This document shows positions 20,801 through 26,877 of a DNA stretch of 64,000 bases, one piece after another; positions within the stretch are counted from its first letter, which is position 1; each line of letters starts with the position of its first letter. The notes below the pieces were generated by a model. The model saw only the letters and a list, made by a program, of their open reading frames with translations. It was not told where the DNA came from and searched no databases. Location of the stretch: positions 4,836,001-4,900,000 of the forward strand of contig NZ_CP083590.1 in NCBI RefSeq assembly GCF_020099395.1. The letters are read 5' to 3'. This DNA comes from Streptomyces mobaraensis (lineage in GTDB: Bacteria > Actinomycetota > Actinomycetes > Streptomycetales > Streptomycetaceae). The translations under genes were made by a program, and so were the position numbers.

Positions 20801-21619
20801 CCGGCGGCGGAGGATCCGCGTCCGGTGGGGAAGCTGCGCGGGGAGATCGTCTTCGACGACGTGCACTTCCGCTACGGGACGGACGACTCCGACACCGGCG
20901 GCCGCGCCCAGGCCCTCAGCGGCATCGACCTGACCATCCCGGCCGGCCAGACCGTCGCGTTCGTCGGCGAGACGGGCGCGGGCAAGTCCACGCTGGTGAA
21001 GATGGTCGCCCGCTACTACGACCCGACCTCGGGGGCGGTCCTGGTGGACGGCCACGACCTGCGGGACCTGGACCCGGTGGCGTACCACCATCGCCTGGGC
21101 GTCGTCCCGCAGGAGCCCTACCTCTTCCCCGGCACCGTCCGCGACGCCATCGCGTACGGCCGGCCGGACGCGTCCGACGCGGAGGTGGAGGCGGCGGCGC
21201 GGGCCGTGGGGGCGCACCCGATGATCGCGACGCTGGACGGCGGCTACCTGCATCCGGTGGCCGAGCGCGGCCGCAACCTCTCCGCCGGCCAGCGGCAGTT
21301 GATCGCTTTGGCGCGTGCGGAACTCGTCGATCCGGACGTGCTGTTGCTGGACGAGGCGACGGCGGCCCTCGACCTCGCCACGGAGGCGCTGGTGAACGAG
21401 GCGACGGACCGGCTGGCGGGCCGGCGCACGACGCTCGTCGTGGCCCACCGGCTGACGACGGCGGCACGGGCGGACCGCGTGGTCGTCCTCGACGGCGGAC
21501 GCGTGGTGGAGGACGGCACGCACACCGAACTGCTGGCGCTGGGCGGCCGGTACGCGCAGCTCTGGCGGACGTTCGCGGGCGGCGCGGGCCGGGAGGAGGC
21601 GCTCGGGGTGGGGGCCTGA
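17834..21619 (+). CDS. fused ABC exporter (TMD-NBD-TMD-NBD) with one degenerate ATP site
   Basis: At 1261 residues this is two exporter half-transporters in one chain. Half 1 has six membrane spans in about 20-310, Walker A GASGSGKST (about 383), LSGGQRQR (about 488) and Walker B LLLLDDATSA, with Asp in place of the catalytic Glu. A charged linker of about 100 residues follows. Half 2 begins near 690, with Walker A GETGAGKST (about 1045), signature LSAGQRQL (Gly to Ala) and an intact Walker B LLLDEATAALD. The paired changes place one degenerate and one consensus ATP site at the NBD interface, as in heterodimeric exporters. It probably exports lipophilic compounds or drugs. The GTG start has GGGAGG upstream. 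Confidence 0.93.
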   Translation: MADQVEKAARAEQRTDGPSWARRLAGYCWRYRRAVLLALGSSLGGMAVTALVPLIPKVIIDDVIGGHHRSLAPWATLLIVAAVVVYGLTYVRRYYGGRLALDVQHDLRTEMYASIARLDGKRQDELSTGQVVGRATSDLQLIQGLLFMLPMMIGNILLFLISLIVMAVLSPLLTVVALAVAPALWFLASRSRTRLFPATWYAQGQAAAVAGVVDGAVGGVRVVKGFGQEAQEAGKLRKVSRRLFAGRLRTVRLNSRYTPALQAVPALGQVAMLALGGWLATRGQITLGTFVAFSTYLAQLIGPVRMLTMILTVGQQARAGVERVLELIDTEPVIDERPDAHELPADAPATVEFDDVSFGYDPARPVLDGVTLRIEPGETVAVVGASGSGKSTLSLLLPRFYDVTSGAVRIGGHDVRDLTHASLRAAIGLVPEDSFLFSDSVRDNIAYGLPGATDEQVRAAARAAQADGFISALPEGYDTKVGEQGLTLSGGQRQRIALARAILADPRLLLLDDATSAVDARVEHEIHEALRGVMAGRTTLLIAHRASTLGLADRIAVLDGGRLVDVGTADELQERCALYRRLLTDPDELGGVAKDPAGATEPPVDTVEDAVDGRVDGVTPALWIRDGRAEEDDPHGSLTGMPATPELLAKVAALPPATDTPDIDEERAARPEEAYGLRQLLRGFGAPLALSLLLVAVDAVAGLLLPVLIRHGIDQGVERMALGAVWAASGLALLVVVAQWAAQVGETRVTGRTGERVLYTLRLKIFAQLQRLGLDYYERELTGKIMTRMTTDVDALSSFLQTGLVTAVVSVLTFLGILVALLVIDVQLALVVFATLPLLVVGTVFFRRQSVKAYELARERVGLVNADLQESVAGLRIVQAYRREEAGADRFAERSDGYRRARVRGQWLISVYFPFVQLLSSVASAAVLIVGAGRVDDGTLTTGALVAYLLYIDLFFAPVQQLSQVFDGYQQATVSLGRIQALLRERTSTPAAEDPRPVGKLRGEIVFDDVHFRYGTDDSDTGGRAQALSGIDLTIPAGQTVAFVGETGAGKSTLVKMVARYYDPTSGAVLVDGHDLRDLDPVAYHHRLGVVPQEPYLFPGTVRDAIAYGRPDASDAEVEAAARAVGAHPMIATLDGGYLHPVAERGRNLSAGQRQLIALARAELVDPDVLLLDEATAALDLATEALVNEATDRLAGRRTTLVVAHRLTTAARADRVVVLDGGRVVEDGTHTELLALGGRYAQLWRTFAGGAGREEALGVGA

Positions 21620-21672
21620 GCGCCGTCTGACGGGTGCGGGGGACGTCGTGGCGCCACCTCTAGGCTGACACC

Positions 21673-22317
21673 ATGACGTCACACCCGCACCACCCGCATC
21701 AGCCGTTGCTGCGCCTGCTGTCCGACACCCACGTCCCCGCCGAGGTCCGGCACGCCTTCGGATACCTCCGTCCGGTGGCGGAGGGGCTGGTGGAGGGCAT
21801 CGCCCTCGACACCCCGGACTCGATCGTCCTCCTGGACGACAAGGGCGTGGCGAGGGACGGCGATCCGGCCACCCTGCGCGCGACGGCCCGCGCCAACCTC
21901 GCGGCACTGCCGATGGGCCACGACCGGCTGGACCGGCCCGACGGGACGGTCCTCTACATCGTGGGGGCGGGTTCGGCGCACGCCGCGAGCAAGCTCCTCG
22001 TCCTCGACGAGCTGGTCCGCGAGGTGACCGGCCAGGCGCCGCCCGCCGAGGGCGTCCTGGTGACCGTGCCGAGCCGGCACAACCTCGCCTTCCACCCCGT
22101 CGTGGACGGGACGGTCGTCAGCGCCGTCAACGACCTGGCGGCCTTCGGCCTCGGCGCGTACCAGGACAACCCCGATACGTGCCTCTCGCCCCGGGTGTAC
22201 TGGTGGCGGGACGGCACCCTGACCTCGCTGACGGTGATCGACCATGAGACGAAGCACTTCTCGATCCGGCCGCCGGAGGAACTCCTCGCCGCTATGCGGC
22301 GGTTGGCTGGGGTCTGA
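21673..22317 (+). CDS. conserved protein of unknown function
   Basis: A 214-residue soluble protein with a His-rich N-terminus (MTSHPHHPHQP). Its body alternates strands and helices: VAEGLVEGIALDTPDSIVLLDD (about 33-55), VTVPSRHNLAFHPVVDG (about 132-148), and SPRVYWWRDGTLTSLTVID near the C-terminus. There is no signal, membrane span or catalytic motif. It begins 53 bases after the ABC exporter gene, so co-transcription is possible. The pattern faintly resembles DUF1444-type proteins, but I would not assign it. It marks the left edge of the accessory island. Confidence 0.75.
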   Translation: MTSHPHHPHQPLLRLLSDTHVPAEVRHAFGYLRPVAEGLVEGIALDTPDSIVLLDDKGVARDGDPATLRATARANLAALPMGHDRLDRPDGTVLYIVGAGSAHAASKLLVLDELVREVTGQAPPAEGVLVTVPSRHNLAFHPVVDGTVVSAVNDLAAFGLGAYQDNPDTCLSPRVYWWRDGTLTSLTVIDHETKHFSIRPPEELLAAMRRLAGV

Positions 22318-22321
22318 GGGG

Positions 22322-22522
22322 GGTGCCCCGGTCCCACCCTTTCACCGTTTCCTGGGGTTGCGCCCCAGCCCCCCCCCCTTTTCGCGGCTTCGCCGCTCGT
22401 CCTCAAGCGCCGGACGGGCTGAAATCAGCCCGTCCGGCGCTTGAGGACAACCGCGCGGAGCGCGGTTTCGTGGGTGCGGGGGCTTGCCCCCGCAAGAAAC
22501 GGTGAAAGGGCGGGGCTGGGGC
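22322..22522. repeat. dispersed palindromic element, copy B (complete)
   Basis: The core GGACGGGCTGAAATCAGCCCGTCC is extended by GTCCTCAAGCGCC and its complement. On the left are CCCTTTCACCGTTTC, TGGGGTTGCGCCCCA and CGGCTTCGCCG; on the right GCGGGGGCTTGCCCCCGC, GAAACGGTGAAAGGGCGGGG. It fills the gap between the conserved gene and the leftward island operon and lies exactly at the island's left border. Confidence 0.8.
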
Positions 22523-22561
22523 TCCCCGTGTGTTCAGACGGGCGCCGAGCGGCTATGGCGA

Positions 22562-23410
22562 TCACGTGCTCAGAGCGCGCCGCGCCTGACTGATGAGCCG
22601 CTGCGCGTCGGGCCCAAACACTGCGGACTCACGCAGCGCGCACCAGGTGCGTAGGTGAGTGGTGACACTCTCGGTGTCGTCCAGCCACAGCTCCGCGTCC
22701 CAGGTCTCCACGATCACCTGGCGGTCGTCGTAGATCCAGAACCCGACCCCGGGCGGGACCTTCAGAGCCGCTCCGAAAGGCACGACGCCGAGTTCGACCG
22801 TGTCGAGGCCGACGATCCCCAGGAGCCGGTCGAGCTGCCCCGCGAGCACGGAGGGCGGGCAGATCCGGGTGTGCAGGACTGCCTCCCAGAGCAGCACGTG
22901 GTAGCGCTTGTCCGAGTCGTAGAGCCCCGACTGCCGCTTCATGCGGGCGCGTACCGCCTCTTCGACGTCGCGCTTCGACCGGTGGAGTTCACTGAAGCGG
23001 GTCAGGATGGCACGGGCGTAATCGGGCGTCTGAAGGACACCGACGATCCAGGAGGATTCCCAGGCACGCAGGACGGCCGAATTCGCCTGTGCCGCGTTGT
23101 GTACTTCCTGGACTGCGCGGTGGCCCGCCGACAGTTGGCGCCGCCAGGACCGATGACGTGATTCCAGCTCCCGGAGTCGGGAGTGGAGCTCGTCGGCGAC
23201 GGACGGCTGACCAGTCGCTTCCGCCCAGGCGGTGAGGTCTTTGGCTGTCGCGGTCTGGCGTCCGTTCTCCAGCTTGTACACCTTGGAGTGCGGCCAGCCC
23301 AACCGCTGCGCGAGCGCCGTACCGGTGAGCCGGCCGTCAGGAACGGAGGTGCGCAGTTCCCTGAGCCGCGCTCCGAGAGCTACTCGGGCCTGCTGGAAGT
23401 CGGTGCTCAC
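22562..23410 (-). CDS. XRE-type helix-turn-helix regulator with DUF5753 domain
   Basis: A 282-residue protein. The N-terminal Cro/C1-type HTH covers about 12-66 (LGARLRELRTS, LTGTALAQRLGWPHSKVYKLENG). The DUF5753 domain (about 105-275) has the typical LRAWESSWIVGVLQTPDYARAI, RMKRQ, LLWEAVLHTR and a long C-terminal sheet. Streptomyces carry dozens of these, usually beside a small partner such as DUF397 or, as here, DUF6879. WhiJ is the best-known example and affects development. It is the last gene of the leftward operon, 15 bases after its DUF6879 partner. The target DNA is unknown. Confidence 0.88.
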   Translation of the reverse strand: MSTDFQQARVALGARLRELRTSVPDGRLTGTALAQRLGWPHSKVYKLENGRQTATAKDLTAWAEATGQPSVADELHSRLRELESRHRSWRRQLSAGHRAVQEVHNAAQANSAVLRAWESSWIVGVLQTPDYARAILTRFSELHRSKRDVEEAVRARMKRQSGLYDSDKRYHVLLWEAVLHTRICPPSVLAGQLDRLLGIVGLDTVELGVVPFGAALKVPPGVGFWIYDDRQVIVETWDAELWLDDTESVTTHLRTWCALRESAVFGPDAQRLISQARRALST

Positions 23411-23425
23411 CGGTACACGCTAACG

Positions 23426-23962
23426 CTATTCGGCGAGTCCGAGCCGGGCCGTGAACGCCGTGTGCTCGATCGCGTAATGCCACGCGGTGTCCCGCAGTTG
23501 GGAGTACCGGTTGACTTCCGCCGGCTCGGTGATCAGTTCGACGTCGACGAGGTTGTCGTCCTCGTCGAAGTTCAGCAGGGCGACCAGGCGGGAGTCGAAG
23601 ATCCAGAAGTCTTCGGCGGGAAGACTGTGTTGCTCGGCGTCCGCGCGCCACAGGTGTCGGATGGCTTCGCCGAGCGCGATGTTCTTCTCGGCGTGCGCGA
23701 GGAGGTACCGCTGCCCCGGAGTCGGCGGGTCATCGACGACGCGCACGCGGCCGACCGTCGCCCCGCCCGCGGTCTTCTCCCGGATGGTGACCGACCAGGG
23801 AGTGGTGAGGTCCCATCGCGGATGCTCGCCCTTCAGGAACTGGGCGTATGTGTCAGTGGACTCGTCGGAGGCGTACCGCGCCCGCGTCTCAAGCCGCCAC
23901 GCGGTGTGCTCGAAGATCTCGAACAGCTTCCCGAAGGCGTCCAGGGAAATGATGCGGGGCAC
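23426..23962 (-). CDS. DUF6879-type partner protein of the XRE regulator
   Basis: A 178-residue acidic protein with no membrane segment. It starts ISLDAFGKLFEIFEHTAWRLETR, contains YLLAHAEKNIALGEAIRHL and the DUF6879 hallmark EDFWIFDSRLVALLNFD, and ends YSQLRDTAWHYAIEHT. GTG 23962 is preferred because AAGGAGG lies 8 bases upstream; longer in-frame starts lack this. Genes of this family sit next to XRE-DUF5753 regulators across Streptomyces, perhaps as anti-regulator or toxin/antitoxin-like partners. That role is inferred, not shown. The spacing of 15 bases to the XRE gene indicates one operon. Confidence 0.82.
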   Translation of the reverse strand: MPRIISLDAFGKLFEIFEHTAWRLETRARYASDESTDTYAQFLKGEHPRWDLTTPWSVTIREKTAGGATVGRVRVVDDPPTPGQRYLLAHAEKNIALGEAIRHLWRADAEQHSLPAEDFWIFDSRLVALLNFDEDDNLVDVELITEPAEVNRYSQLRDTAWHYAIEHTAFTARLGLAE

Positions 23963-24042
23963 GCGCTCGACCTCCTTCTGCCGCCGGATGGCAGCCTGGC
24001 CAGGTGGGGAGGGGCGGGACTGGGGAAGACCCCCCGTGGAAG

Positions 24043-24618
24043 TCAACGGAGATATGTCTCCTGCCACTGCACCGACGTCATCCGCAGAGCCGCCTCGGCG
24101 AGGGATTGCGCCGACGCCGTCTTGAGTTTGGCCCGGCTGGTGTCGATCCAGTTCTGCACGTTCTGGTACCCCTGCTCGCGGTATTCCACCGCCTGGATCA
24201 GACACTCCAACTTGTCGGCGTCATGGGCGCACAGAACCTCCAGCCCGGTCCCGTTCTCGTACTCGCTGACGATGCGCTGCACGCCTTCTCTTACGGCGGG
24301 ATGGGCGGCCGACACCTGGTCGGCGGTCACGTTCTCGTTGGACGCGGCGGTCAGGTAACGCCGCCCGATGTGCGGGATGTCCCCGACACGTGTCTCCTGG
24401 GTGTCATGGAAGAGGCACATGAGCGCCACCCGCGCGGGATCGGCACCCTCCATCATGGCCAGCACCGAGCCGATGATCCCCGTCCGAAACGAGTGCTCCG
24501 CGATCGACTCGGGATCCTTCACCCCGGCGATCCACCACCCGGACCTTTTGGCCCGCTTCAACACGCCCATCTCCAGCAGGAATCCGGCCGTCCCGTCAGT
24601 GTGCGACTCGCCCGTCAT
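24043..24618 (-). CDS. HD-domain nucleotide phosphohydrolase (YfbR/HDDC2-like)
   Basis: A 191-residue protein with the HD metal-binding pattern: SIAEHSFRTG (about 38-47) gives the first His, CLFHDTQETRVGD (about 68-80) the HD pair, and CAHDADKLECLIQ (about 129-141) the last Asp. Length and order match YfbR/HDDC2 5'-deoxynucleotidases, which dephosphorylate dNMPs. The substrate here is unknown, and the gene could instead act on a signalling nucleotide. It is the second gene of the leftward island operon, 28 bases after the XRE-TPR gene. Co-location with regulators and a peptide/methyltransferase pair argues for an accessory rather than housekeeping role. Confidence 0.85.
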   Translation of the reverse strand: MTGESHTDGTAGFLLEMGVLKRAKRSGWWIAGVKDPESIAEHSFRTGIIGSVLAMMEGADPARVALMCLFHDTQETRVGDIPHIGRRYLTAASNENVTADQVSAAHPAVREGVQRIVSEYENGTGLEVLCAHDADKLECLIQAVEYREQGYQNVQNWIDTSRAKLKTASAQSLAEAALRMTSVQWQETYLR

Positions 24619-24646
24619 GCGGTGCCTTTCGGTTGTGGGATGGGTC

Positions 24647-25834
24647 TCAGAATTCGATTTCGGCCCTTTGCGCGAGCTTGACGAGTCGCGGATTACTTCG
24701 CTTGTGCAGTGTCGTCAGTACGCGGATGAGTTCCTGACTGGTGGGGTGCACCTTCGCCATTTGAGGGGCGATGCGCCAAGCCTTCTCCAGGTCTTCAAGG
24801 GCTCCGTCACGATCACCGAGCGCCAGCTTGGAGCGTGCGGTGTTCATGTACATGGGGCTGGTTCGGGTGGCGGGAAGCCTCAGCGGCCGTTGTGCCGGGT
24901 TTTTGGTGAGATCCTGCGCGACCGCGATGGCGTCGGCGTGCCTTCGCAGGTCACTGCATGTCGCGACGGCATGGACCGCTGTGTTCTGCGGGCCGAAATG
25001 CAGCCCTCCGGCTCGGTTGACGTCCCGGTCGAAATCTTCGGCGAGAGCCCAGGCGCGTTCCATATGGCGGTCGGCCGTACGTTTGTCACCGAGTCGTCCG
25101 GCCAGCGTCAGTCCCCGAAGGTGCAGGGTTCCCAGGGCGTAAGAGCGGTCGGCGCCGTTGGCGTTCCCGCGCTCTACTTGAGTGATGGCGCGGTCGACGA
25201 CGGCCAGGCCCTCCTCGAATTCCCCGTGGTTCAGGTAGACGCCGGCCTCGTCCCTGGCGGCGACCGCGAGTGTGACCGGATCAGCCTGCTGCGCGGCGAT
25301 CTTCTGCTTCGTGACCGCCAAGTCGGCCAGCGTCATCCAGCGGTGCCGAGCGGCGAGCCAGTACACGCACGAGTAAGCGTCCGCCACCATGGCCCACGCC
25401 TCCGGCGTACCCGTCTTGTGGGCGTGGTTCGTCACTTCCGCCACCAGTGGCGGGAGTTTCAGCAGAACTTGACCGAGATCGGCCTTCCCACGAATCGCGG
25501 ACATGTCGGCCAGCGCTGCCTTGAGCTGTTCCCGGCTCGCCGTGGATTCCATCGGAAGGTCGAACCGTCGAATCGCCGATGTCAGAGCCTTCAGCGAATC
25601 CTCGACACCGACCACCGGCGTCGAGCCCAGAACCACTTCCAGGCTGACCCCGAAAGCGCGCGCCAGCGCGGCGGCCACGCCTTGCGTCAGCGTCCGTTCG
25701 CCACGTTCGATCTTCCCGATATGCGGCCGGGAAAGCCCGGCGCGCCGGGCCAATTCCGCCTGCTTCCAGCTACGTTCATCCCGGAGCACCCGCACGTTCG
25801 CTCCCGGTCCTGGAACCTCAATGATCGCGCTCAT
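24647..25834 (-). CDS. XRE-type HTH regulator with TPR-like C-terminal domain
   Basis: A 395-residue protein. The N-terminal Cro/C1 HTH (about 12-66) reads NVRVLRDERSWKQAELARRAGLSRPHIGKIERGERTL in three short helices. The remaining 300 residues are a helical, TPR-like repeat domain with pairs such as AVAARDEAGVYLNHGEFEEGLAVVDRAI and SPMYMNTARSKLALGDRDGALEDLEKAW. Such proteins often sense a peptide or nucleotide. It is the first gene of the leftward operon and divergent from the small genes at 26037. The doubled GGGTACCC palindrome in between is the obvious candidate operator. Confidence 0.88.
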   Translation of the reverse strand: MSAIIEVPGPGANVRVLRDERSWKQAELARRAGLSRPHIGKIERGERTLTQGVAAALARAFGVSLEVVLGSTPVVGVEDSLKALTSAIRRFDLPMESTASREQLKAALADMSAIRGKADLGQVLLKLPPLVAEVTNHAHKTGTPEAWAMVADAYSCVYWLAARHRWMTLADLAVTKQKIAAQQADPVTLAVAARDEAGVYLNHGEFEEGLAVVDRAITQVERGNANGADRSYALGTLHLRGLTLAGRLGDKRTADRHMERAWALAEDFDRDVNRAGGLHFGPQNTAVHAVATCSDLRRHADAIAVAQDLTKNPAQRPLRLPATRTSPMYMNTARSKLALGDRDGALEDLEKAWRIAPQMAKVHPTSQELIRVLTTLHKRSNPRLVKLAQRAEIEF

Positions 25835-25904
25835 ATCGCCCGGCCTTCGAATCGACGTTCGTCACTTCCGTGATCCACAAACTGACGGACTCCACGCGGT
25901 GTTT

Positions 25905-25923
25905 GGGTACCCGCTGGGTACCC
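25905..25923. promoter_or_regulatory. doubled GGGTACCC palindrome, candidate island operator
   Basis: GGGTACCC occurs at 25905-25912 and again at 25916-25923. Each copy is a perfect 8-bp palindrome, and they start 11 bp apart, about one helical turn, on the same face of the DNA. The pair sits in the 200-bp region between the XRE-TPR gene and the divergent small genes, about 70 bp from the XRE-TPR start. It suits cooperative binding by an XRE-family dimer. Confidence 0.55.
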
Positions 25924-26036
25924 CGAACCCCTGCCTTCCGACGTTACACAGGTCCAACCTGTCATTGCCCGGTCACCGATGGCGGCTCGGTCGGTTGATC
26001 GGAGCGCACGAGCAGGACTTGCGGAGGTTCGAACGT

Positions 26037-26222
26037 ATGACGCACATGCCCTTCGGGGTCGGAGCGCGGCCCGCGCTCGTGCCCAACCCGCGCGTGCCGT
26101 GCGCCGCGTGCACCCGGATCACCGAGGCGCGGCGCGCCGCCGAGCGTGCCGGTAACTGCAAGCGTGTGGAGCTGCTGCGCCGGGAGGGGCTGCGGCACGG
26201 GGACGAGGTGCACCGTGGTTGA
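26037..26222 (+). CDS. small CxxC protein 1 of the peptide/methyltransferase island
   Basis: A 61-residue basic protein starting at ATG 26037 with GGAGG 9 bases upstream. It has a CAAC motif (PRVPCAACTRI, about 20-30), a third Cys in AERAGNCKRVELL, and a helical Arg/Glu-rich C-terminus. Such small proteins with one CxxC are common beside XRE regulators in Streptomyces islands and may bind zinc or DNA. The stop overlaps the next gene's start by 8 bases, so it heads a translationally coupled run of three small genes. The function is not recognised. Confidence 0.65.
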   Translation: MTHMPFGVGARPALVPNPRVPCAACTRITEARRAAERAGNCKRVELLRREGLRHGDEVHRG

Positions 26223-26439
26223 CGATTGGATCCCTCAACCGCTCGAACTCATCCTCGACACCGAGCTCGACCGGTTCGGGGTCGTCGTCGGGTGGGATCA
26301 GGACACCCGCCGGATCACCCTCCGCCCGCCGGAAGGCGGCCGGGCCTGGCGGTCTACGCGCTACCGCCGCGCCACCGCCACCGACAAGCTCCGCGCCCGC
26401 GTGAGCGAGCTGAACCGGGAGGGGCGACGCGGATGGTGA
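26215..26439 (+). CDS. small protein 2 of the peptide/methyltransferase island
   Basis: A 74-residue protein from GTG 26215, overlapping the previous gene by 8 bases. It has the pattern PLELILDTELDRFGVVVGWDQDTRRITLRPPEGG, which looks like a short beta-rich domain, then a basic helical tail (RATATDKLRARVSELNREG). It has no Cys and no membrane span. Its stop overlaps the next gene by 7 bases. No family is recognised. Overlaps on both sides and consistent codon use support expression. Confidence 0.6.
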   Translation: MVDDWIPQPLELILDTELDRFGVVVGWDQDTRRITLRPPEGGRAWRSTRYRRATATDKLRARVSELNREGRRGW

Positions 26440-26651
26440 CCATCACCGGTGCCTCGGGAAGCGGTGATGAGGTCCCGCCGGTGGGCAGCGCGCCGAGCGG
26501 CTGGGGCCGCAGCGGATGCCCTGAGTGCGACTGGTTGAAGGGCGAGTTCACGCGGGCGCTCCGCTCCGTTGATCGCGGCGAGGGCGAACGTGTGACGGCC
26601 GCCCGTGGGCTGCACCTGTACGCAGCACACTGGGGCCCTTGGAGCGCGTAG
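26433..26651 (+). CDS. small CxxC/His protein 3 of the peptide/methyltransferase island
   Basis: A 72-residue protein from ATG 26433, with GGGAGGGG 8 bases upstream. The N-terminal third is Gly/Ser/Pro-rich. The C-terminal part carries SGCPECDWLKGEFTRALRS and GLHLYAAHWGPW, so a CPEC plus HxxxxxH zinc site is plausible. It ends 94 bases before the 43-residue peptide gene. That gap includes the perfect palindrome GTCCGGCCGGAC, which may form a hairpin and partly insulate the peptide/enzyme pair from the small genes. The function is unknown. Confidence 0.6.
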   Translation: MVTITGASGSGDEVPPVGSAPSGWGRSGCPECDWLKGEFTRALRSVDRGEGERVTAARGLHLYAAHWGPWSA

Positions 26652-26745
26652 GCCCCCTGCGGACTCCCGTCCGGCCGGACGGGTGCGCAATCGTACGGCG
26701 GCGTGGGGATGCTCCCCAGCCGCACCACTCACCCTAGGAGGAGCC

Positions 26746-26877
26746 ATGCCCTGGTGGCGGACGATGGCGGACGGCAACCCGCAGGACGACAGCGACAGCG
26801 GTAACAAGCACGGAGGCGGCGGGTCCGACGAGGGCGGCAACACCAACGACGGCAAGAACCCGGCGGACGGTAGCTGA
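26746..26877 (+). CDS. 43-residue Asp/Gly/Asn-rich peptide, candidate RiPP precursor
   Basis: The gene has an excellent ribosome site (CTAGGAGGAGCC just before ATG 26746) and ends with TGA directly against the methyltransferase GTG. The peptide starts MPWWRTMADGNPQDD, has a His/Gly-rich middle (KHGGGG) and ends NTNDGKNPADGS. It contains 7 Asp, 5 Asn and 12 Gly but no Cys, so it cannot be a lanthipeptide or thiopeptide precursor. Three Asp-Gly pairs (residues 9, 35 and 41) are the dipeptide most prone to aspartimide formation. Next to an isoaspartyl-methyltransferase homologue this suggests the substrate of an imiditide-like pathway. That function is inference; the gene itself is well supported. 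Confidence 0.7.
   Translation: MPWWRTMADGNPQDDSDSGNKHGGGGSDEGGNTNDGKNPADGS

Noticed and set aside
17708..21907. A 1399-codon minus-strand open frame over the ABC exporter
   Set aside because: Antisense shadow with Arg/His/Asp-rich composition; the plus strand encodes clear ABC motifs.
26605..26745. A longer in-frame start for the 43-residue peptide
   Set aside because: The upstream extension overlaps small protein 3 and contains the palindrome region, while ATG 26746 has a perfect ribosome site.
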